Below are positions 42,822-50,700 of a DNA stretch of 54,004 nt, piece by piece (positions within the stretch are counted from its first letter, which is position 1; every line of letters starts with the position of its first letter). The stretch covers positions 1 to 54,004 of the forward strand of contig DDVX01000023.1 of the NCBI GenBank assembly GCA_002345575.1, written 5' to 3'. A program made the position numbers and the translations under genes. Origin of the DNA: Stutzerimonas stutzeri. Lineage in GTDB: Bacteria > Pseudomonadota > Gammaproteobacteria > Pseudomonadales > Pseudomonadaceae. Under the pieces are notes generated by a model, which was given only the letters and a program-made list of their open reading frames with translations, did no database searches and was not told where the DNA came from.

Positions 42822-42925
42822 CTAGATAAAAGACTCAGGAGCAAATGAAAGCGACTATTGCATATGGCCAGAGGTTTTTATAACCAACAGAATGGCTACC
42901 CATTTAGATCATTGAGGAGTCCACC

Positions 42926-43486
42926 ATGTCTCGCGTCACCCTACAGACTCTGGAAAGCGCCCCGCAAGAAGCCCGTCCGTTCCTGGAAAACGCTCAGAAC
43001 AACTCCGGCTTCATCCCCAACCTGCTGGCGGTGCTGGCCAACGCCCCGGCAGCGCTGGAAACCTATGTCACCGTTTCCGGCCTCAACGGCAAGGCCAGCC
43101 TCGGTCTGCCCGAGCGTGAAGTCATCCAGCTGATCGCCGCCACTACCCACGGCTGCTCCTTCTGCGTTGCCGGCCACACGGCGGTGGCGACCAACAAGGC
43201 CAAGCTGCCGGCCGAAGTGGTTGAAGCCCTGCGCGCACGTGGAGAACTGCCGGATGCCCGCTACGAGACGCTGGCCGAGTTTACCCGTCAGGTCATCGCC
43301 ACCCGCGGCAACGTCGCCGATGCCGATTATCAGGCTTTTCTCGCAGCCGGCTTCAACGAAGCGCAGGCACTGGAAGTGATTCTTGGCGTCAGCCTGGCGA
43401 CCCTGTGCAATTTCGCCAACAGCTTCGCCCGTACGCCGCTGAACCCCGAGCTGTCACGCTACGAGTGGGAAAACCCCAGCGCCTGA
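42926..43486 (+). CDS. Carboxymuconolactone decarboxylase/AhpD-like protein
   Basis: A 186-residue CMD-family protein with the peroxidase-type CxxC (C77, C80) and H84: THGCSFCVAGH. Family members with this motif are disulfide reductants or alkylhydroperoxidases rather than decarboxylases. GGAG lies 8 nt before the start. It is the first gene of an operon with a flavoprotein and an ABC importer, where it could handle peroxide or a thiol released by the flavoprotein; that role is inference. Confidence 0.85.
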   Translation: MSRVTLQTLESAPQEARPFLENAQNNSGFIPNLLAVLANAPAALETYVTVSGLNGKASLGLPEREVIQLIAATTHGCSFCVAGHTAVATNKAKLPAEVVEALRARGELPDARYETLAEFTRQVIATRGNVADADYQAFLAAGFNEAQALEVILGVSLATLCNFANSFARTPLNPELSRYEWENPSA

Positions 43487-43519
43487 CCCGTTGCCACCGA
43501 ATCGCCGAGGAAAACCGAC

Positions 43520-44578
43520 ATGCTGGATGCCAACCTGAGCCGCTGGCTCGAAGCCCATGCCGAACCGCTGGACCGCGGCGTGCATGATGCCGAGGACGTT
43601 CTGCCACAGCTGGCAGCCAGCGGGATGCTGGGGCTGGGTGTCAGCGAAGCGCTGGGCGGCGCCGGTGGCACGACCCTCGATGCAGTGGACGCCGTCGCGG
43701 AGGTCGCGACCTACTCCTTGACCAGCGCTTTCGTGCTCTGGGGCCAGCGCTCGTTCATCGAGTATCTGTTGGTCAGCGACAACACCGCGTTGCGCGAGCG
43801 GCTGTTGGGCGATCTGCTCTCCGGTCAGGTGGCGGGTGCCACCGGCCTGTCCAACGCGATGAAGTTTCTTTCCGGCATCGAGCAACTGGGCGTCACCGCG
43901 CAGGAGCAGGAAGCCGGCTGGCAGCTGAACGGCCGCATGCCTTGGGTCACCAACCTGCGCAAAGGCGGTTACGTGGTGGCGGCAGCAATCGACCTGCCGG
44001 GTCGCGAGCCCTTCGTCGCCGCGTTGCCCGGCGACTTGCCGGGTTTGCAGCGCAGCGACGACCTGCAACTGATCGGCATGCAATCGAGCAACACCGCGGC
44101 GCTGGATGTGCGTGACGTACGGCTCGACCGCGAATGGCTGTTGGGCCAAGACGCACGCGCTTATCTGGGCAAGGTCAGACCGGCCTTCCTCGGCTTGCAG
44201 TGCGGCATGTCCATAGGCCTGGCGCGGCGCGCGCTGGCCGAGACCGAGCGCAATCTAGATAGCCGCCGCTCGGTGCTGGAAGACGAATGCGCACGCGTTC
44301 GCGATCAGCTGGCGAGCACCGAAGCTCAGCTCAAACAAGGCCTGCGCGAGGGTCGCTTCGTCGGCCAGCCGGCGGCGATGTTCAAGGTGCGCATTGCCCT
44401 GGCCGAGGTTGTCGCCGAAGCGATACAGCTTGAATTGCAATCCAGCGGCGGCAAGGCGTATCTGCAAGCCCACGGCGAAGGCTTCGCCCGCCGCCTGCGC
44501 GAGTCGGCCTTCGTCCCGGTGATCACGCCCAGCCTGGTGCAGCTGCGTACCGAACTCAAACGGTTGGCGACAGCATGA
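43520..44578 (+). CDS. Acyl-CoA-dehydrogenase-like flavoprotein (candidate sulfur-scavenging oxidoreductase)
   Basis: A 352-residue member of the acyl-CoA dehydrogenase fold, slightly shorter than the usual ~380. It has an N-terminal helical domain (GMLGLGVSEALGGAGGT), a middle beta domain (GATGLSNAMK, WVTNLRKGGY) and a C-terminal helical domain. In Pseudomonas, relatives such as SfnC and DszC are FMN monooxygenases that act on sulfones or thiophenes. Its placement between a CMD protein and a sulfonate-type ABC importer supports such a role over fatty-acid oxidation. The reaction is unproven. It overlaps the next gene by 4 nt. Confidence 0.75.
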   Translation: MLDANLSRWLEAHAEPLDRGVHDAEDVLPQLAASGMLGLGVSEALGGAGGTTLDAVDAVAEVATYSLTSAFVLWGQRSFIEYLLVSDNTALRERLLGDLLSGQVAGATGLSNAMKFLSGIEQLGVTAQEQEAGWQLNGRMPWVTNLRKGGYVVAAAIDLPGREPFVAALPGDLPGLQRSDDLQLIGMQSSNTAALDVRDVRLDREWLLGQDARAYLGKVRPAFLGLQCGMSIGLARRALAETERNLDSRRSVLEDECARVRDQLASTEAQLKQGLREGRFVGQPAAMFKVRIALAEVVAEAIQLELQSSGGKAYLQAHGEGFARRLRESAFVPVITPSLVQLRTELKRLATA

Positions 44579-45411
44579 CCTCAGCCGTATTGCAGGCCGA
44601 GAACATCGCCCTCGGCTACGGCCAGGGCGCGGCATGGCGCAACGTGCTGGAGCACTTCGAGCTGGACCTCAAGCCCGGCGAAGTAGTGAGTATTCTTGGC
44701 CCTAGCGGCGTCGGCAAATCCAGCCTGTTGCGGGTCTTGGCCGGCCTTCAGCAGCCGCATCGGGGCACCGTGCGGCTGTTCGGCGAGCCGCTGACCGGGC
44801 CGCATCCACGCGTTGCGGTAGCGTTTCAAGACCCTTCGTTGCTGCCCTGGTTAAGCCTGGAGAAGAACGTCGCCTTCGGCCTCGATTTCACCCGGCAGCC
44901 CCAGCGCGAACGCGCCGAACAGCAGCGGTTGATCGACGATGCGATTGCCGCCGTCGGCCTGCAGCAGGCGCGCAAGCGCTACCCTTCCGAGCTGTCTGGC
45001 GGTATGGCGCAGCGCACCGCGCTGGCTCGCTGTCTGGCCCGTGAGCCGCATGTACTGCTGCTCGACGAACCCTTCGGCGCGCTGGATGAAATCACCCGCG
45101 CCGACATGCAGCAGCTGTTGCTGCGCCTGATTCACGAGCGGCATACCGCCGCCGTGCTGATCACCCATGACATCGACGAAGCACTGCTGCTGTCGGAGCG
45201 AATTCTGCTACTGGGTGACAGCCCGGCGCGGATCCTCGGCCAGTGGCATGTCGACCTGCCGCAGCCGCGCGCGGATCTGGTCGAGGAATTAAGTGCGCTG
45301 CGCGTCGATATCCTCAAAACCCTACGGCGGGCGAGCCGCGATAACGGAACTTCAATCTCTCAGCAGGAGCCCAGCCATGTGCATGGACGATCCGACTCAT
45401 TCGCGACGTGA
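44575..45411 (+). CDS. ABC importer ATP-binding protein (SsuB/TauB type)
   Basis: A 278-residue ATPase with Walker A GPSGVGKSS (42-50), Q-loop FQDPSLLPW, signature LSGGMAQR and Walker B VLLLDEPFGALDE. The NitT/TauT branch covers nitrate, taurine and sulfonate importers. The last 35 nt overlap the start of the binding-protein gene in another frame, which is unusual but consistent with the strong ribosome binding site inside it. Confidence 0.87.
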   Translation: MTSAVLQAENIALGYGQGAAWRNVLEHFELDLKPGEVVSILGPSGVGKSSLLRVLAGLQQPHRGTVRLFGEPLTGPHPRVAVAFQDPSLLPWLSLEKNVAFGLDFTRQPQRERAEQQRLIDDAIAAVGLQQARKRYPSELSGGMAQRTALARCLAREPHVLLLDEPFGALDEITRADMQQLLLRLIHERHTAAVLITHDIDEALLLSERILLLGDSPARILGQWHVDLPQPRADLVEELSALRVDILKTLRRASRDNGTSISQQEPSHVHGRSDSFAT

Positions 45412-46576
45412 CATTCTCAAACTCACCAGCTTGCTGACCGCAGCCGGGGCCTTCCCGCTGCTGACCAGCCTCCAGGCCCGCGCGGCCAGTGATCCGGACG
45501 CGCCGGTGCGCATCGGCTATCTGCCGATCACCGACGCCACGCCTTTGCTGGTGGCGCACAACAACGGGCTTTTCGAGGCCGAAGGCATCAAGTCCGAGCG
45601 TCCGGTGCTTCTGCGCAGCTGGGCACAGGTGATCGAGGCTTTTATCTCCGGACAGGTCAACGTCATCCACCTGCTGTCGCCGATGACCATCTGGGCGCGC
45701 TACGGCAGCAAGGTGCCGGCCAAGGTGGTGGCGTGGAACCACGTCGGCGGCTCCGGCCTGAGCGTGGCGCCGGGCATCACCGACGTGAAGCAGCTGGGCG
45801 GGCAGACCGTGGCGATTCCATTCTGGTATTCGATCCACAACGTGGTATTGCAGCAGCTGCTGCGCGAGAACGGTCTGCAGTCGGTGAGCAAGCCTGCCAA
45901 CGCCACATTGGCCGCCAACGAGGTCAACCTGGTGGTGATGGCGCCGTCGGACATGCCGCCTGCGCTGGCCAGCAAACGCATCGCCGGCTACATCGTCGCC
46001 GAACCCTTCAACGCTCTGGCGGAAAACCTCAACGTCGGTCGCATCCAGCGTTTCACTGGCGATATCTGGCGCAACCACGCCTGCTGCGTGGTGTTCATGC
46101 ACGAACATGACCTGAATAACCGCCCCGAGTGGTCGCAGAAGGTGGTCAACGCCATCGTCAAGGCGCAGCTGTGGACCCGCGATCACCGCGAAGAGGCCGC
46201 GCAGCTGCTGTCCAAGGACGGCGCCAACCGCTACACGCCACACACCCAGGAAGTCCTGACCAAGGTGCTGGCACCGGCCGCCAGCGAACGCCAGGAATAT
46301 CTCGACAGCGGCGCGATCCAGCACGCCGACTGGAACGAGAAGCGCATCGACTTCCAGCCCTACCCGTTCCCCAGCTACACCGAGCAACTGGTCACGCGCC
46401 TCAAGGACACCCTGATCCTGGGCGATAACAGCTTCCTCGGTGATCTCGATCCGGCCGCCACTGCACGTGATCTGGTGGATGACCGCTTCGTGCGCAACGC
46501 CATCGAGGCCGTAGGCGGGCTTGAAGCCTTCGGGTTTCCGAACAGCTTCGAGCGTGTGGAGGAGTTCAGCGTTTGA
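45377..46576 (+). CDS. ABC importer substrate-binding protein with Tat-type signal
   Basis: A 399-residue binding protein with a twin-arginine signal (SRRDILKL at 9-16, then a hydrophobic stretch and ARA cleavage). The mature part begins VRIGYLPITDATPLLVAHNNG, the fold of NrtA/SsuA/TauA proteins, but it is longer than SsuA, closer to NrtA/CmpA. Tat export implies folding, perhaps with a cofactor, before export. The start at 45377 is set by AGGAG 7 nt upstream. The ligand is unknown; organosulfur is favoured by context. Confidence 0.82.
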   Translation: MCMDDPTHSRRDILKLTSLLTAAGAFPLLTSLQARAASDPDAPVRIGYLPITDATPLLVAHNNGLFEAEGIKSERPVLLRSWAQVIEAFISGQVNVIHLLSPMTIWARYGSKVPAKVVAWNHVGGSGLSVAPGITDVKQLGGQTVAIPFWYSIHNVVLQQLLRENGLQSVSKPANATLAANEVNLVVMAPSDMPPALASKRIAGYIVAEPFNALAENLNVGRIQRFTGDIWRNHACCVVFMHEHDLNNRPEWSQKVVNAIVKAQLWTRDHREEAAQLLSKDGANRYTPHTQEVLTKVLAPAASERQEYLDSGAIQHADWNEKRIDFQPYPFPSYTEQLVTRLKDTLILGDNSFLGDLDPAATARDLVDDRFVRNAIEAVGGLEAFGFPNSFERVEEFSV

Positions 46577-47343
46577 TTCGTCTTTTCAAAAGCCACGCCT
46601 GGCCAGGGATGCTCGGCGTGAGCGGCCTGGTTGTGTTGTTCGGGCTCTGGTGGCTGGGCGTCAGCCTGTTCGGCTCCGGCGAAGGGCTTTCAGCGTTGTT
46701 CTCACCCGAGGCCACGCTAGTCAGCCTGTTCGAACTGCTCGGTCGTCCCGAGTTGTTCGAGCACGTTTGGGTCAGCCTCAGGCGCATCATGGTCGGTCTC
46801 GGGCTGGCGTTGCTGATCGGCGTGCCCCTGGGCTTGCTGGTCGGCAGCTCGCGCAACCTGGAGTGGGCTACGACGCCGGCGTTCCAGTTTCTGCGGATGA
46901 TCTCGCCGCTGTCCTGGATGCCCATCGCGGTGATGCTGATGGGCGTCGGCGACCAGCCTATCTACTTCCTGCTGACCTTCGCCGCCGTCTGGCCGATCCT
47001 GCTCAATACCGCCTCGGGGGTGAAGCAGCTGGATCCGCGCTGGCTGCAGCTGACCCGCAGCCTGAGCGCCACACGCTGGGAGACCCTCAGCCGGGTGATC
47101 ATTCCAGGTGTACTGGGGCACGTGCTGACCGGCGTGCGCCTGGCCATCGGCATCCTCTGGATCGTGCTGGTGCCCTGCGAAATGCTCGGCGTCAGCGCGG
47201 GCCTGGGCTATTACATCCTCGATACGCGCGACCGCCTGGCCTACTCCGAGCTGATGGCCATGGTGTTGCTGATCGGTGTGTTGGGCTTCTTGCTCGACGC
47301 CGGCGCCCGCTGGCTGTACAGCCGCTGGACTCACGCCCGCTAG
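46573..47343 (+). CDS. ABC importer permease (SsuC/TauC type)
   Basis: A 256-residue permease with six hydrophobic segments and an EAA-type loop (LSATRWETLSRVIIPGVLGHV). It starts with TTG in TTGA, overlapping the stop of the binding-protein gene; GGAG lies 8 nt before it. It completes the ATPase/binding protein/permease set. The first ~30 residues are more hydrophobic than in SsuC. Confidence 0.85.
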   Translation: MIRLFKSHAWPGMLGVSGLVVLFGLWWLGVSLFGSGEGLSALFSPEATLVSLFELLGRPELFEHVWVSLRRIMVGLGLALLIGVPLGLLVGSSRNLEWATTPAFQFLRMISPLSWMPIAVMLMGVGDQPIYFLLTFAAVWPILLNTASGVKQLDPRWLQLTRSLSATRWETLSRVIIPGVLGHVLTGVRLAIGILWIVLVPCEMLGVSAGLGYYILDTRDRLAYSELMAMVLLIGVLGFLLDAGARWLYSRWTHAR

Positions 47344-47483
47344 CGGCTCGTTGAAGAAAACCGTGCAGGTAGAGATGCCGCGGCTACAACCGGGCGACAA
47401 GTTGCCGCGATGAACTTAAGGTGAACTCCGGGGCCGGTGATTGCCAGCCTCTTTCTCGAACGATCCAAGCAAGGGAAACAACA

Positions 47484-48263
47484 ATGAAAAAGACCACATT
47501 GCTCCTGGCACTCGCCACGGCGCTGCAGTTCGGCCAGGCATCGGCGGAATCCTTGCGGATCGGCGCGACGCCGGTGCCCCATGCGGAAATACTTGAGCTG
47601 ATCAAGCCGCAACTGGCCAAGCAGGGCATCGAGCTGGATATCAAGGTGTTCACCGACTACGTGCAGCCAAACCTGCAGGTCGACCAGAAGCACCTCGACG
47701 CCAACTACTTCCAGACCAAGCCGTACCTGGACAGTTTCAATGCCGGCAAGGGCACCGAACTGGTGATCGTCCAGGGCGTGCATGTCGAGCCCTTCGGCGG
47801 CTACTCCGACAAATACAAGTCTCTTGAAGAGCTGCCGGACGGCGCTACCATCGCCATCCCCAACGAAGGCAGCAATAGCGGTCGCGCCCTGCTGCTGCTA
47901 CAAAAAGCCGGTCTGCTCGAGCTGAAAGACCCGAGTAACGCCCTGGCCACGCCGAGCGACATCGCCAGCAACCCGCGCAAATTCAAGTTCAGGCAGCTGG
48001 AGTCGGCCATGCTCCCGCGGGTCCTGAACCAGGTCGACCTGGCGATGATCAATACCAACTATGCGCTGGAAGCCAAGCTCAATCCGAACGAGGATGCACT
48101 GGTCATCGAAGGGAGCGATTCGCCCTACGTCAATTATCTGGTCGCGCGGCCGGACAACCGCGATAGCGCAGCGATCAAGAAACTGGCCGAGGCCTTGACC
48201 AGCCCCGAGGTGAAAGCATTCATCGAGCAGAAGTACTCGGGCGCCGTGCTCCCAGCCTTCTGA
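47484..48263 (+). CDS. MetQ/NlpA-family substrate-binding protein
   Basis: A 259-residue protein with a signal peptide (MKKTTLLLALATALQFGQASA) and the MetQ pattern: LRIGATPVPHAEILELIKP, KVFTDYVQPNLQV, DANYFQTKPYL, then IAIPNEGSNSGRALLLL. MetQ proteins bind methionine and derivatives for MetNI. The lipobox Cys usual in MetQ is missing, so it should be a free periplasmic protein. No metN or metI is near. The start at 47484 follows AAGGGAAA. Confidence 0.87.
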   Translation: MKKTTLLLALATALQFGQASAESLRIGATPVPHAEILELIKPQLAKQGIELDIKVFTDYVQPNLQVDQKHLDANYFQTKPYLDSFNAGKGTELVIVQGVHVEPFGGYSDKYKSLEELPDGATIAIPNEGSNSGRALLLLQKAGLLELKDPSNALATPSDIASNPRKFKFRQLESAMLPRVLNQVDLAMINTNYALEAKLNPNEDALVIEGSDSPYVNYLVARPDNRDSAAIKKLAEALTSPEVKAFIEQKYSGAVLPAF

Positions 48264-48326
48264 TCGACTTCGCGTGGCGGCGGCGCTTGCCTTGCCGCCG
48301 CGCTCATCAACTCACAGGGGTTCAGC

Positions 48327-49517
48327 ATGTCAGCGTCCCGCCCAGGGGTTTCCACCCGCGCCGTACACAGCGGCAACGATATCGACCACAACATGGTCAC
48401 CCGGCCTAAGAGCCTGCCGATCTACGAAAGCTCGGTGTTCGTTTACGAGTCGCTGGATCAGGTGGACGACTACCTGAGCGGCAACCCCGACAACTACATG
48501 TACACCCGCTTGGGCAATCCCAACTCTGCCGCGCTGGAAGCCTTGATCCGCGATCTGGAAGGCGGCGAGGCAGCATTGTTTTCCGCCTCTGGCATGGCCG
48601 CGATCAGCGCGGCGCTGCTAGGACGCCTGAGCGCCGGCGATCACTTGATTGCCAGTCGTGAGCTGTACGGCACCACGCAAAGCCTGATCGAGAAAGAACT
48701 GAGCCGCTTCGGCATCACCTCTACGCTGGTGGATCTCCACGACCTGGCGGCGGTAGAAGCAGCGATCACCCCCGCTACCCGCCTGATCTACACCGAAACC
48801 GCTTCCAACCCGTTGGTGCGAGTCAGCGATATCCCGGCACTGGCCAAACTGACCCGGGCACGCGGCATCAAGCTGCTGGTAGACAACACCTTCCTTTCGC
48901 CGGCGCTTTATCAGCCGCTGGCGGACGGCGCCGACCTAGTGCTGCACAGCACCACCAAGTACCTCAACGGCCATAGCGACGCCACCGGCGGCATACTCGT
49001 CGGCGATGCCGAATGGGTGGCCCAGGCGCGGCGCTTCCAGACCAACGCCGGCGGCAGCGCCAGCCCCTTCGAAGCCTGGCTGACCTTTCGCGGCGCCAAG
49101 ACCCTGGCTCTGCGCATGCGCGCCCACTCGGCCAACGCCCAGCAGCTGGCCGAAGCGCTGCAGGCGCACCCACGGGTTGCTGCGGTGCATTACCCCGGTT
49201 TGCCTTCGCACCCTGATCATGAGCTGGCGCAGCGGCTGTTTCCCAAAGGCTGTTCGGGCATGCTCGCCTTCACACTCCATGGCGGCTTGACCGAGGTCGA
49301 TAAGCTCATCCGCATGCTCCAGCACACGGCCTTCGCGCCATCACTGGCCGGCGTCGCCAGCAGCATCACCCACCCCGGCAAGACTTCGCACCGGATGCTG
49401 TCGCTCGACGCGTTGAGCGAACTCGCCATTCACGACGGCACCATTCGCGTGTCGGTGGGCATCGAGGATGCCGAAGATATCATTACCGACTTTATGCAGG
49501 CGCTGGACAGCCTCTGA
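48327..49517 (+). CDS. Cys/Met metabolism PLP-dependent lyase (cystathionine gamma-synthase/lyase family)
   Basis: A 396-residue PLP enzyme of the cystathionine gamma family. The cofactor lysine is K211 (HSTTKYLNGHSD), with YTRLGNPN (59-66) from the neighbouring-subunit phosphate site, Y114 and SGM at 88-90. Substrate could be cystathionine, methionine or a homoserine ester; sequence alone does not decide. Directly after a MetQ-like protein, a methionine gamma-lyase or cystathionine lyase role that releases sulfur from imported compounds is attractive but inferred. Confidence 0.83.
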   Translation: MSASRPGVSTRAVHSGNDIDHNMVTRPKSLPIYESSVFVYESLDQVDDYLSGNPDNYMYTRLGNPNSAALEALIRDLEGGEAALFSASGMAAISAALLGRLSAGDHLIASRELYGTTQSLIEKELSRFGITSTLVDLHDLAAVEAAITPATRLIYTETASNPLVRVSDIPALAKLTRARGIKLLVDNTFLSPALYQPLADGADLVLHSTTKYLNGHSDATGGILVGDAEWVAQARRFQTNAGGSASPFEAWLTFRGAKTLALRMRAHSANAQQLAEALQAHPRVAAVHYPGLPSHPDHELAQRLFPKGCSGMLAFTLHGGLTEVDKLIRMLQHTAFAPSLAGVASSITHPGKTSHRMLSLDALSELAIHDGTIRVSVGIEDAEDIITDFMQALDSL

Positions 49518-49682
49518 AGGGTGAACCTTTCTGTGTTGCGCCTGGGTATCGAATGCCTGGGCCTGGCGTTGCTAAACTGCGCTACGACCAAGTTGCCGAG
49601 GCAGGCACAGGACCGCAGCGCTTTTTCGTTCGTATAGCTTGCGCACCTGTACCTTGCCGATACCTTTTCCCAAGGAGTACCC

Positions 49683-50657
49683 ATGTCCGACAAGCTCAAC
49701 GGCCCGTCCCAAGGTCGAGATGAATGCACGCAAGATGGCCCCTCCGGGCCGGTGAGCTGGCAACTGGAGCAGATCGTCGGCGAGCTGCGCGCGGCTCGTA
49801 CCGAGTGGCGCGTCAGTACCGGACGCGCGCGCGATCTGGGTAGCCGCGAGCTGCCGTCACGCCAGGCGTTGGAAAGCATCTTCTCTGACCTGAGCGGCGC
49901 ACTTTTTCCAATGCGCCTGGGCCCGAGCGACCTGCGACTGGAAAGTGAAGATTTCTATGTCGGCCATACCTTGAACAATGCGCTGAATAGCTTGCTCTGC
50001 CAGGCGCGCCTGGAACTGCGCTACGCCGCCCGTCAGCGCGGTGAGGCCGAGGAAGGCAGCGACGTCGGCGCAGTACAGATCGTGCGCGACTTCGCTGCCG
50101 CCCTGCCGCAGATACGCCGCCTGCTCGACAGCGACGTTACCGCGGCCTACGCCGGTGACCCGGCGGCGCGCAGCGTTGACGAAGTGTTGCTGTGCTATCC
50201 GGGCATTTTTGCGGTAATCCACCATCGTCTGGCCAATCACCTATACACCGCCGGCCTGCCGCTGCTGGCGCGTATCGGTTCGGAAATCGCCCACTCCGCC
50301 ACCGGCATCGACATCCACCCCGGCGCGCAGATCGGCCACAGCTTCTTTATCGACCATGGCACGGGTGTGGTCATCGGCGAGACGGCGATCATTGGCAACC
50401 ACGTGCGCATCTACCAGGCCGTGACCCTCGGCGCCAAACGCTTTACCGCCGATGAAACCGGCCAGCTGCACAAGGGCCGTGCGCGCCACCCCATCGTCGA
50501 GGACGACGTGGTGATCTATGCCGGCGCGACCATTCTTGGTCGCATCACCATCGGCCAAGGCTCGACCATTGGCGGCAATGTCTGGCTGACGCGCAGCATT
50601 CCGCCGGGCAGCAACATCACCCAGGCGAGCCTGCAGCATCAGGTGAAAAGCGAGTGA
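49683..50657 (+). CDS. cysE: Serine O-acetyltransferase (EpsC/CysE type)
   Basis: A 324-residue protein: N-terminal helical domain (residues ~25-190), then left-handed hexapeptide repeats (IDIHPGAQIGHSFFIDHGTG) with the catalytic His/Asp context, GETAIIGNHVRIYQ and the tail. It makes O-acetylserine, the acceptor of sulfide in cysteine synthesis and precursor of the CysB inducer N-acetylserine. The long N-terminal domain is that of the larger EpsC form. CAAGGAG lies before the start. A second, general cysE elsewhere is likely. Confidence 0.85.
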   Translation: MSDKLNGPSQGRDECTQDGPSGPVSWQLEQIVGELRAARTEWRVSTGRARDLGSRELPSRQALESIFSDLSGALFPMRLGPSDLRLESEDFYVGHTLNNALNSLLCQARLELRYAARQRGEAEEGSDVGAVQIVRDFAAALPQIRRLLDSDVTAAYAGDPAARSVDEVLLCYPGIFAVIHHRLANHLYTAGLPLLARIGSEIAHSATGIDIHPGAQIGHSFFIDHGTGVVIGETAIIGNHVRIYQAVTLGAKRFTADETGQLHKGRARHPIVEDDVVIYAGATILGRITIGQGSTIGGNVWLTRSIPPGSNITQASLQHQVKSE

Positions 50658-50662
50658 CGAAC

Positions 50663-50687
50663 ACACGCCAGGCTGAGCCTGGCGTGT
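50663..50687. terminator. Bidirectional terminator-type hairpin
   Basis: ACACGCCAGGC (50663-50673) and GCCTGGCGTGT (50677-50687) form a perfect 11-bp stem with a 3-nt loop, between the convergent ends of the serine acetyltransferase and amidohydrolase genes. T-runs are short on both sides, so efficiency is uncertain. Confidence 0.65.
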
Positions 50688-50700
50688 TGCTATCCAGCGG

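Noticed and set aside
42845..42883. 12-codon ORF (MKATIAYGQRFL) upstream of the AhpD-like gene as a leader peptide
   Set aside because: Its AGGAG is only 3 nt from the ATG and it has no Cys or Met run; there is no downstream hairpin to support control.
43520..44578. Flavoprotein as a fatty-acid acyl-CoA dehydrogenase
   Set aside because: It is short for the family, and it has no thiolase, hydratase or CoA ligase neighbour but sits with an ABC importer; not excluded, only less likely.
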